A stretch of 64,000 nt of DNA. It comes from Ornithoclostridium sp944380285. GTDB lineage: Bacteria; Bacillota; Clostridia; Christensenellales; UBA3700. Below are positions 41,660 to 49,846 of this stretch, in pieces. Within the stretch, counting starts at the first letter, position 1, and every line of letters begins with the position of its first letter. The DNA is taken from NCBI GenBank assembly GCA_963931165.1, contig OZ006985.1, forward strand, positions 1,751,258 to 1,815,257. The letters run 5' to 3'. Below the pieces are notes generated by a model. That model was not told the DNA's origin, did not search any database, and saw only the letters and a list, made by a program, of their open reading frames with translations. Both the position numbers and the translations under genes were made by a program.

Positions 41660-42864
41660 CCCTCCCCTCCTATCGACCGCGCGCACGCCGCCGCGCTCGC
41701 CCACGCCCATTGCAGGTTGTAGCCGCCGCAGTCGCCGTCCACGTCGAGCGCCTCGCCGATCGCGTAAAGTCCGCGGTCCTTCTTTGACATCATCGTCTCG
41801 GGATCGAAGCCGTTCAGGTCGAGTCCGCCGCAGACGACCTGCGCCTGTTTGAGCCTCGGCATGCCGCTCGGCTTTACGGTCGGTCTCAAAGCCGCGCACA
41901 ATGCGGCGAGACAGTCGTCTTTCGACGCGTCCGCGCGTATCCCGGCGAGCGCGGCGAGTTTTTCGCCCAGCGCGCGCGGCACGAACGCGATCAACGCTCC
42001 CCTCGCGTCGCGGACGGGCGAAGCGGCGAGATATGCCTTGACCTCGTCGTCGCCGAAGTCGGGGGCAAAGTCCAATTTCAATTCGAAAGAGCGCGCTCCT
42101 CGCCTCATCAGGCGCGCATATGCGCTCGACAATTCCATCGCGAGCATGCCCGACACCGCGTCGTCGCGCATCAGCACCTCGCCGCGCCTTTTCGCGACGG
42201 GCTTGCCGTCGGCAAGGAGCGTGCCCTCGGCGTACGCCCTGACCCCGGACGCGCCCTTGAACGCGGCGCACGGAAGGGGCGCGATCGCCGGCACGCAGTC
42301 GGTGCGCGCGATCCCGAGCGCGGTCATCAGCGACAGCGAATCGAGCCCGCTCGTAGCATTGCTGCCGCAAGCAAAGACGACGTCGGCGGCGCCGTAAACG
42401 CGCGTTTTGCCGTCCTGCGACGCGGATATCGACCAACCGCCCTCTCGCCGCTCCAAAGCTGTCACACGCGCCGAGACGCGCACCTCGCACTCGCCCAGCG
42501 CGGCTACGAACGCGTTGACGACGCAGCCGGAGTTGTTGCCGTAGGGATAGATCCTGCCGTCCGTCTCGCGCAGCGCGACGCCGAGCGACGCAAAAAACGC
42601 GCGCGTCTGCTCTGCGCCGAACGCGCCGAGCGCGGGCGCGACGAACTCGGGCGCATTGTAATGCGCGGGCGAAATGTCGGCGTTGGACGCGTTGCAGCGG
42701 CCGTTGCCTGTCGCGGCGAGCTTGGTCAGCACGCGCGCGCCGCCCTCGAACACGACCACTCTTTTGCCGCGCCTTGACAGCATGATCGCGCAAGCGCAGC
42801 CCGCCGCTCCGCCGCCGACGATCGCGACGTCAAAATTCTTTTCCGAAAGAAGTTTTTCGCTCAT
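41656..42864 (-). CDS. HI0933/BaiN-type flavoprotein
   Basis: 402 aa. FAD-binding N-terminus DVAIVGGGAAGCACAIMLSR, then the family motif KLAATGNGRCNASN; near the C-terminus CGGLDLNGFDPETMMSKK and GYNLQWAWASAAACARSIG. This family is variously named YhiN, BaiN or aminoacetone oxidase-like; the physiological reaction is not settled. The start at 42864 is 6 nt after a perfect TATAAT, so a leaderless mRNA is predicted. Coupled to the COG2509 flavoprotein. Confidence 0.9.
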   Translation of the reverse strand: MSEKLLSEKNFDVAIVGGGAAGCACAIMLSRRGKRVVVFEGGARVLTKLAATGNGRCNASNADISPAHYNAPEFVAPALGAFGAEQTRAFFASLGVALRETDGRIYPYGNNSGCVVNAFVAALGECEVRVSARVTALERREGGWSISASQDGKTRVYGAADVVFACGSNATSGLDSLSLMTALGIARTDCVPAIAPLPCAAFKGASGVRAYAEGTLLADGKPVAKRRGEVLMRDDAVSGMLAMELSSAYARLMRRGARSFELKLDFAPDFGDDEVKAYLAASPVRDARGALIAFVPRALGEKLAALAGIRADASKDDCLAALCAALRPTVKPSGMPRLKQAQVVCGGLDLNGFDPETMMSKKDRGLYAIGEALDVDGDCGGYNLQWAWASAAACARSIGGEG

Positions 42865-42870
42865 ACTCGA

Positions 42871-42899
42871 ATTATAACAAAAATCCCGTCCGCCCGCAA
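42871..42899 (-). promoter_or_regulatory. HI0933-type gene promoter, predicted leaderless
   Basis: Minus strand TTGCGG, 17-nt spacer, perfect TATAAT, then TCGAGT and the ATG. Confidence 0.7.
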
Positions 42900-42950
42900 G
42901 CGTATCGTTCAACGCCTTTTGGCGATCGGGCGCGCAAAGGCGCCACAAGC

Positions 42951-42976
42951 AAAAGGCACGCCCCGAAGGACGTGCC
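42951..42976 (-). terminator. Terminator of the giant surface-protein operon
   Basis: Minus strand GGCACGTCC / GGGCGTGCC, one G-T pair, TTCG tetraloop, followed by TTTTGC, 18 nt after the last gene. Confidence 0.85.
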
Positions 42977-42993
42977 GATCTGTTTGACTTGCG

Positions 42994-43500
42994 TCAGGCG
43001 ACCACGGTGACCGCCGCGCGGTTGCCGGAGGCGGTGGTATAGGTGATCGTGGTGCTGACCAGCGCGCCGCTCTCGCGGTTGGCGATGATGGTCAGTTTGC
43101 CTTCGACGGCGTCGCTGATGCCGAGGAAGTTGGCGGGCTGGATGATGTTGGCGGAATAGACGGAGTTTGCGCCGTCCGCCGAGATCGAGGCGTCGGAGAA
43201 GTATCCGGCGTTGAAGTTGAGCCCGCTCGTGCCGGTCAGCTTGTCGGCGATCGGCGGCGCGGTGATGCCGGGCGCAGCGGCCTCGGTCACGACCTGCCCG
43301 TCCGTGAGTTCGTACTCATAGAGGACGGTGCCGTCCGAACCGGTGAGTGTGACGTGAATGTCCGCGCCCGCCCCGGGGACTTTTGCTGCCGCCCACAGCT
43401 CTTCGGCGGTGAGTTCGGTCACGCAGGCTGTCGCCGTCACGGCGACGACCGCCGTGAGGACGAGGACGAGGGTAAGCAAAATGCAAAGTTTCTTTTTCAT
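42994..43500 (-). CDS. Small exported protein closing the giant-protein operon
   Basis: 168 aa. MKKKLCILLTLVLVLTAVVAV is a signal peptide; ATACVTE might be a weak lipobox, otherwise the protein is secreted. The mature ~140 residues are rich in Ala/Gly/Thr/Ser and beta-prone, with no known domain recognised. The start has GAGAGGTG upstream and lies 10 nt after the stop of the 2,086-residue protein, so it belongs to that operon and may be an accessory or chaperone-like subunit. This role is inferred from context only. Confidence 0.8.
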   Translation of the reverse strand: MKKKLCILLTLVLVLTAVVAVTATACVTELTAEELWAAAKVPGAGADIHVTLTGSDGTVLYEYELTDGQVVTEAAAPGITAPPIADKLTGTSGLNFNAGYFSDASISADGANSVYSANIIQPANFLGISDAVEGKLTIIANRESGALVSTTITYTTASGNRAAVTVVA

Positions 43501-43510
43501 ATCACACCTC

Positions 43511-46500
43511 TCAGATGAATTTCCTCTTCGCGATGAAGAGAGCGATCGCGGCGGCGGTCACAGCGGCAGCGGCTGCTGCAACTGCCCTGCCGGCGGTCTT
43601 TGCGGCGACGTTTTGGATGTCCTCGATGTCGCTGTTGACGGAGGCGACGAACGCGTCGCGCGCGGCGGTGATCGTCGCGAACTTGGCGGCGTCGACGCCT
43701 GCCTTATCCGCCTCGGTCAAGCCGTTGAACTGTTCTTTGAGCGTCTCGTAGTTGACGAGGTCGCCGGCGGAGAAGGTCTCGCCGAACATCGCAAGCGTCT
43801 CGGTGTACTTGGCGGGATCGATACCCGTCTTGACCTTGACGGACTTGACATCGGATTCGAGATAGTCGTCTCCTGCGGGGATCTTGACCTGCAATGTGTA
43901 CTCTGCGCTCTCGGCGAGCCCGGATGCGACATACTTGCCGCCTTGGACGGTCAGATCTTTCCAAGTCTTGCCGCCGTCGATGCTGAACTTCACGGTGCCG
44001 GAGAAGGCTTCCTTGAAGGTGATGGTGAGGACGGCTCTGTTGTAGTGCTCCTCTACGTCGGTGATTTCGAACTCTACGGCAGTCCTTTCCGCGGTCTTGC
44101 CGGTGATCATGATTTCACCGCCTACGGAGTGGTTGGCGTCCTCTTTGAACCTGACGTGGAGCGTATAGCTGGTGTTCGCGTCATAGCCGCCCATTGTCGT
44201 GTCGACGTCCCAATCGGTGCCGTTCTTGGACAGCTGAACGGTGAACTCGTCGTGGGTGACGGTGACGCTGTTCCAAGTGACCTCGATCTTCAAGTCGGAT
44301 TCGACGGGCGCCTTGTGCGGAGCCTTGTCGATTGTGAACGTGAACTCCTTGGATCCGGTATAGTTGGGATCGGTCGGGGTGACGGTCACGGTGTAGGTGC
44401 CGGCGTTGATGAGCTGAGCTTCTTTGCCGTCTTGTGTGACCGCGAGAGCGTACGGGACGGAGGTGTTCGCCGTGACCTCGATCACGCTGCCGGTGTAGGT
44501 GGCGCTCGTCTTGTCGAGCCCGAAGTCCATATCCGAGATGTCCGCCTGTTTGACAGTGACGGTGACGGTGACATTGCCTTTATAGTAATCACCGTCGCCC
44601 TCGATCGCGAACACATATTCGCCCGCATTCAGGATCTCGGTGTCGCGGGAGCCGTTGATCGTAACAATAAGCCTTGTCGGATCCGCGTCGGTGACGTTGA
44701 CTGTGCCGACAAAGATGTCGTAGCCGATCACGGTGCCGTCATAGGTATCCTTTTCGAGCTCCACTCTGACCTGTCCTGCCTCGAGCGTCATCGCTTCGAC
44801 GGTGAGGTCGCCATTGGTGAACTCGAACTCATAGTTACCGTTAAGAGTCTCGTCCACGAACGCGATTTGCAACACGCTCGGGATAGTGGCGGGTTCCTGC
44901 GTCGTGAGATCGACACCGCCGCCGGCGATCTTGAACACAAATTCCTTCGTTGCGTCGTCGTAGGCAAATTCGGGCTCACCGTTGAAGTACACGCCGTTCG
45001 CCGGGCGGATGTCCGCCTCTGTCGCGCCGTAGGGCACGATTCCGTCCGCGACATCGACTATTATCCTCTTCGGTGTGACTTGGACGACGCCGGTATCTTC
45101 GGCGAGGGTGACGGTGTAGTTGCCGATCTCGTTTTTGCCCTCGACGATAACGATCTTTGTGCTGCCGACGTTGCGGTTGGCAAGATCAAGTACGCCGTCC
45201 GCGTTGAGACCTGCGATCAAGCCGTCCGCGTCGCCTACAATGATTGTCATGCTGCCCTCAGTCGCCTCAATTTGGATGATCTCGGGCGCGCCGTCGCCGT
45301 AGACAGCGGAACCGGCAGCAGTCACGCTGACGGTGACGGGTCTCGGGACGACGGTGACGCTGCCTTCTTCGGTGGTGAAGATATAGTTGTTTGCGTTGCT
45401 CTCGGAACCTGCGGCAAACGCCTGGGTCAAAGTGACCTTGCCTGTCGTGTTGGCGGCTGTCGACGCGTCGGTCGTAGGGGTATAGGTCGGAGCAAAGCCG
45501 TCCGCCACGAGCATAGCGGCGATCGTGCCGTCATCGTCCGCCACGGAGTAGCCGGCGTCCTTGAACTCTTCTCCATAGGTCTGCTCGACCGCCTTGGGAG
45601 CGACGGTAACTTCAAGCTCGTCGATGATGAAGGTGACGTTGATCGAATAGGCAGACTCTTCGCCCACTCCCGGGAAGTAGAACTTGCCCTGGGCGTCAGT
45701 GGCGAGCGTAAACACGGCGGTGTAGGTGCCGGCGTTGCGCGCCGAGATGTAGGGATAGCCATTGTCGGACTTGCCCGCCGTCGCGCCTCCGGTGACCAAC
45801 GAGGGGTCGTCGAACGAGATGCCCTCGATGCTGCCGGCGGTGGTGCGGGTGCCGAACTCCGCCCTGTAAGTCTGCGCGCCGTAAACGACGGAGACCGTGA
45901 TGTCGTAGGCTTCCGCAGACTCGTCGGCAAAGCCGCTTCCGACGATCTCGCCGGACTCGTCATAGACATAGACGCCGGCAAAGACGGGGGTACCCTCGAC
46001 GTGGATGACGCCGCTGCCGTTGACCGTCAAGGCGTAGTTGGCGGCGTTGGAGTTGTCGGCGTTGAGATCCATGGTGAAGGTGTAATCTCCCAGCTCGGTG
46101 ATCGGCCCGTCGGTGATCGTCACGACGAACAGCTTGTCGCCCTCGGCGTCGGTGCGGTCGTCGCCGAAGATCTCTCCTGCGGTGACGATGTAGGTGCCGC
46201 CCTCGCCCTCGACGTAAGGGATGGTGCCCACCGTGTCGGCATAGCTTGCCTTATACTCTTGCAGCTCGATGGTCAGCGGAGCCTTGTCGATGGTGAACTT
46301 CGGCGCGTTTGTGATGTTGTAGTTGTTGACGAACGCGCCTTGGTCGTCGACGATCGCCGCGGCGCCGAGCGTATAGTCGCCGGCATTGCGCGCGGTGTCG
46401 GAAGCGACGCCGCCCAAGATGTATTGCACCTTGAGGTTATCGGCGGTGTACTTGTTCACTTCGGAGTCGATGACGCCGTCAATGTCTGTGATTGTGACCG

Positions 46501-49500
46501 GATTTTGCTCGGTGCCGTTGTAGGTCACGGCGTCGGTGTTCGCAAACGTGACGGTGACGTCCCTCTTGGAGATGGTGAACGCGATTGTGCTTTGGGCTTC
46601 ATCGTCGACGGTGTAGTTGTCTTTGATTTCCTCAAAAGACACACCTTCCAAAGAAGTACCGATCCACTCATAGGAGGCGATATAACTGCCCACATCGGAG
46701 GGTTTTACTTCGAGCTTGTTCTCTTCGGAGATGCTGTCCCTGTAGTAGACGGTGCCGAACACAAGCTCGTCCGCCGCCATTGCGCCTTGCGGGTCGTTGC
46801 GCTGATAGTCGGGCACGGCATCACCGTATTGGAACGAGGTTTCTCTGTTGGGATCTTCGGTGAAGTTGAGCACGAGCGGTCTCGGTGTGATCTCGACAGT
46901 GATGGTCTCCTCGGCAGCCTCAAAGTTTCTTGACTGCGGCATGCTGATGACGACCTGATAGGTGCCTACATCCGCCAAAAGGGCGGCGGTCCCATCCTTT
47001 TTGACATCAAACTTAGCGTCGTTCGCGCCGACATTGACGTCGGTCGTATTTTCGACGTTGTTCGGAGCGAAGTAGTATTGAGTCGGCGAAGTTTCGCCGC
47101 CGATAAAGCTGTTAAGCCGTGCAAGTGTCATAGCAGGCTCTGCTCTATAGACGAACGAATAGCCGGTGTCCGACCCATTGAATTTCAACTTGTCTCTCGC
47201 AATCGAGTAGACGATCGTCACCGAAGTATCGCTCGCGGTCAAGTTCGGGATAGAACCAAGATCAGCGTTGTTAAGAACGAAGTTGGCACTATCGAGGAGA
47301 CGCGCCGTCATTTGATACTCACCCGCATTGACTCTTTCGTCAACCTCCAGAAAATCGTCAAGGTTGGACGTGCTCTTGTAGTCGAATGCGACGATATCCG
47401 CGTTGTTACCCACACCGTTGATAACTTCTGCCTCGGGGTACTGCGGCTTACCGTTGTAGACCAAGCCCTCATAACCGCTCGGCTTGAGTGTGATCTCTCT
47501 CTTCGCGATCGAGAACTGCCAATCCGTATAGGTGGCAAGGTTGTCGGCGTTGACGTAGTAGTTGGAGTCGTTGACGCCGGTCACGTTGACGTAGTAGTCC
47601 CCCGCGTTGATCACGCCGGTCGCATCGATCTCTGTCTTTTCGCTGTTGAAATATGTCGCCGTGACGGTGGGCTCAGGCGTATCGCCGGAGACGATGTTGC
47701 CCAAATTGAACTCGAGCGACTGCGCTTCGCGGTTATAGACGAATTGCGGCTCGGTGATGCTGAGCGTGAGCTCGCACTGAGTGATCTCGTACACATAGTT
47801 GCGGTTGAAACGTTCGCCCTTACTGTTGTCGCTCTTGTAGGCGATGAGCCTGTTGGTATCGTCGACGAAGTCATACGCGGTATCTGCCGCATAGGCAGCA
47901 GTCAAGCGCACATTATACTTCTTGGCGTCGACCGAATTCCATCCTACCGGCGCATTACCGTCGAAGATCCCCCAATATGCGGCGTTTTGTTGTTCGAAAA
48001 CAGCCGAATCATCGGAGATCTGCGTTCCGTCCATCGACCAAATCTGCAACACGGGAACGCTGAACGGTTGGTTGTCGAACTCCTTTTTCTTTGCAGGGTC
48101 GACATTGTTGCCGCCCTTGTCGGTGATCTCTGCGGAATCTTGGAACACCTTGTAGGTGACTTTGCGACCGGTGGTGAAGGTTATGATTCTCTTCTCCGTA
48201 ATGGCACGCGACAAGTCGATCGTATATGTCGTATACGGCTCTGTGCTATGCGTATCAACTATGTTGTCGGCTGCATTCTCGCCGGACTGATCGTTGTATT
48301 GCCACAAGATGCTGCCGGATTCGGAAGGAGCGGTATAGGTGACTTTGAGACCGGTAAGGGTTTCGGGCTCATCGTGGTTGAACGTAATGGAAGCTGTGCC
48401 TGCGTCTGTACCTGTCCTAACTTGTACGCCGCCGATGGTCTGATCTCCTGCGAACGAGAATCCCGACGCGTCCTCCGCCGTGATATAGACATTGCTTATT
48501 GCGCTTGCGGCAATAGAACCGGCGAGTACGCCTTTCCCTTGAGGCCTTGCTATGTCTTCCCAAACGTTCTTTTTTCCGCTGGCTTGTTGCACTGTGCCGG
48601 TATATTCGGTCAACACGCCGTTGATCGTCGTCGTGCCGGCGAGGTATTGGAGGCCAAACGTCATATCACCCGAGTTGCCTGCATTGGTGTTGGAAGTGCC
48701 AGCGTCAAGGCCTACGATAAGTCCGGCTCTGCCGAAAGTTCCGTTTTCTTTCGTCCTCTCGGTGCCGAGGTCGGAAGTGATAGCTCCGCCGCCCTTTGCG
48801 ACAATGTTATAAGCGTTGAGACCTTGGCTGATAGCTACCATTCCGGAAGCCAGCGCTCGAGGCGAACCGTATGACATACCAGAGCTAGGATTAGCACCAT
48901 CTGCTTTGATGCGTATGCTTCCCGTCAAATTTATAGAAGTGTTGCCTATCGTACTCGAGAAAGTATAGCCTGCAATACCACCAAAGCCAATCATACCTTC
49001 ATTGATTGTCGTATTTTCAGGAATCCAGCCCGAAGATGTTTTTTTCGCTCCGTCGATTTTGGACGATATCTCCAAAGAACAGTTGTCGACGGTGGAATAG
49101 CTCATCGCTCCGAACAAGCCGCCGCACAAGATGGTCGAGTTCCATTCCTGAGTCGCGGCACTGCCGACAGTGCCGGTACCGAGAATGATTTGATCTTGAT
49201 TGATGACAAGTTGAGCGTTTTTGAAAGTGGCTCCCTGCGCGATATTGGCAAGCGAACCATACCACCACACCTCGGCAAACTCGTCGAACATGGATGTGTC
49301 GCTCGTACCTATGATGTCCTTGGTCGTATGTGCTTCGGAGTCGTAATCGTCATCGAAATGAGTCAATCCCATCACGATGCGCGCTCCGCAAGCGTCGATC
49401 GTCGCCTTGAAGACGCCGGAATAGCGCGCGCCGGACGGACCGAACGTGTACTCCATCAACGAGCTTCCGTTGTAAGGCATCAACGCCGCTTTTGCGTTTT

Positions 49501-49771
49501 CGTTGCCTCCGTTGTCGTTTATCCATTCGATCAATCTTGTTTGTGACGTGATCGCCTCATACCCTTGATTTGTCGTCAAGTCGGTATAGTGCGCCATCGC
49601 GTCGGTCTGATTGGAAACGCCTTCAAGAGCGGTGCTCAGCACACTGTCGGTTTCTCCCGACGCGAGCGGCGTCTCCGCCTGCGGCAGCGCAAGCGCTATG
49701 CCGGCGCACAACAGTGCGACGAGCAAGACAGCGAGCAATGCGATGCCGATGCGTTTTGCTGTTTTTTCCAT
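43511..49771 (-). CDS. Giant MBG-domain surface protein (2,086 aa)
   Basis: Signal peptide at the N-terminus (RIGIALLAVLLVALLCAGIALA) and a C-terminal hydrophobic helix ending in IALFIAKRKFI, so both ends mark a membrane-anchored surface protein. The first ~500 residues contain GLUG-like glycine-rich repeats (GLFGAMSYSTVDNCSL, GFGGIAGYTFSSTIGNTSI). From about residue 640 roughly a dozen MBG-type beta domains follow in tandem; typical pieces are FSIAKREITLKPSGYEGLVY, TISKRDVTVTF, NAGDYYVNVTGVNDSNY and FTIDKAPLTIELQEY. The start is the ATG at 49771, with GGAGG 6 nt upstream. MBG domains act as structural spacers in adhesins; the ligand is unknown. The 5' half is less GC-rich than the 3' half. 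Confidence 0.92.
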   Translation of the reverse strand: MEKTAKRIGIALLAVLLVALLCAGIALALPQAETPLASGETDSVLSTALEGVSNQTDAMAHYTDLTTNQGYEAITSQTRLIEWINDNGGNENAKAALMPYNGSSLMEYTFGPSGARYSGVFKATIDACGARIVMGLTHFDDDYDSEAHTTKDIIGTSDTSMFDEFAEVWWYGSLANIAQGATFKNAQLVINQDQIILGTGTVGSAATQEWNSTILCGGLFGAMSYSTVDNCSLEISSKIDGAKKTSSGWIPENTTINEGMIGFGGIAGYTFSSTIGNTSINLTGSIRIKADGANPSSGMSYGSPRALASGMVAISQGLNAYNIVAKGGGAITSDLGTERTKENGTFGRAGLIVGLDAGTSNTNAGNSGDMTFGLQYLAGTTTINGVLTEYTGTVQQASGKKNVWEDIARPQGKGVLAGSIAASAISNVYITAEDASGFSFAGDQTIGGVQVRTGTDAGTASITFNHDEPETLTGLKVTYTAPSESGSILWQYNDQSGENAADNIVDTHSTEPYTTYTIDLSRAITEKRIITFTTGRKVTYKVFQDSAEITDKGGNNVDPAKKKEFDNQPFSVPVLQIWSMDGTQISDDSAVFEQQNAAYWGIFDGNAPVGWNSVDAKKYNVRLTAAYAADTAYDFVDDTNRLIAYKSDNSKGERFNRNYVYEITQCELTLSITEPQFVYNREAQSLEFNLGNIVSGDTPEPTVTATYFNSEKTEIDATGVINAGDYYVNVTGVNDSNYYVNADNLATYTDWQFSIAKREITLKPSGYEGLVYNGKPQYPEAEVINGVGNNADIVAFDYKSTSNLDDFLEVDERVNAGEYQMTARLLDSANFVLNNADLGSIPNLTASDTSVTIVYSIARDKLKFNGSDTGYSFVYRAEPAMTLARLNSFIGGETSPTQYYFAPNNVENTTDVNVGANDAKFDVKKDGTAALLADVGTYQVVISMPQSRNFEAAEETITVEITPRPLVLNFTEDPNRETSFQYGDAVPDYQRNDPQGAMAADELVFGTVYYRDSISEENKLEVKPSDVGSYIASYEWIGTSLEGVSFEEIKDNYTVDDEAQSTIAFTISKRDVTVTFANTDAVTYNGTEQNPVTITDIDGVIDSEVNKYTADNLKVQYILGGVASDTARNAGDYTLGAAAIVDDQGAFVNNYNITNAPKFTIDKAPLTIELQEYKASYADTVGTIPYVEGEGGTYIVTAGEIFGDDRTDAEGDKLFVVTITDGPITELGDYTFTMDLNADNSNAANYALTVNGSGVIHVEGTPVFAGVYVYDESGEIVGSGFADESAEAYDITVSVVYGAQTYRAEFGTRTTAGSIEGISFDDPSLVTGGATAGKSDNGYPYISARNAGTYTAVFTLATDAQGKFYFPGVGEESAYSINVTFIIDELEVTVAPKAVEQTYGEEFKDAGYSVADDDGTIAAMLVADGFAPTYTPTTDASTAANTTGKVTLTQAFAAGSESNANNYIFTTEEGSVTVVPRPVTVSVTAAGSAVYGDGAPEIIQIEATEGSMTIIVGDADGLIAGLNADGVLDLANRNVGSTKIVIVEGKNEIGNYTVTLAEDTGVVQVTPKRIIVDVADGIVPYGATEADIRPANGVYFNGEPEFAYDDATKEFVFKIAGGGVDLTTQEPATIPSVLQIAFVDETLNGNYEFEFTNGDLTVEAMTLEAGQVRVELEKDTYDGTVIGYDIFVGTVNVTDADPTRLIVTINGSRDTEILNAGEYVFAIEGDGDYYKGNVTVTVTVKQADISDMDFGLDKTSATYTGSVIEVTANTSVPYALAVTQDGKEAQLINAGTYTVTVTPTDPNYTGSKEFTFTIDKAPHKAPVESDLKIEVTWNSVTVTHDEFTVQLSKNGTDWDVDTTMGGYDANTSYTLHVRFKEDANHSVGGEIMITGKTAERTAVEFEITDVEEHYNRAVLTITFKEAFSGTVKFSIDGGKTWKDLTVQGGKYVASGLAESAEYTLQVKIPAGDDYLESDVKSVKVKTGIDPAKYTETLAMFGETFSAGDLVNYETLKEQFNGLTEADKAGVDAAKFATITAARDAFVASVNSDIEDIQNVAAKTAGRAVAAAAAAVTAAAIALFIAKRKFI

Positions 49772-49808
49772 ATTTCCCTCCATCGCCTTAAAGCGAGAAT
49801 GTTCTTGT

Positions 49809-49836
49809 CGCCGCGGCGCGGTCATGCGCCGCGGCG
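49809..49836. repeat. GC-rich intercistronic hairpin
   Basis: CGCCGCGGCGC (49809-49819) pairs perfectly with 49826-49836 across a 6-nt loop, in the 75-nt gap between two giant genes. There is no T-run, so it is not a canonical terminator; it could limit readthrough or protect the 3' end of the upstream message. Confidence 0.75.
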
Positions 49837-49846
49837 TCGTATTGCG

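Noticed and set aside
41660..42793. N-terminal extension of the COG2509 flavoprotein to 911 residues
   Set aside because: The extra stretch overlaps the HI0933-type gene in another frame and is Arg/Ala-biased; the ATGA overlap marks the true start at 41659.
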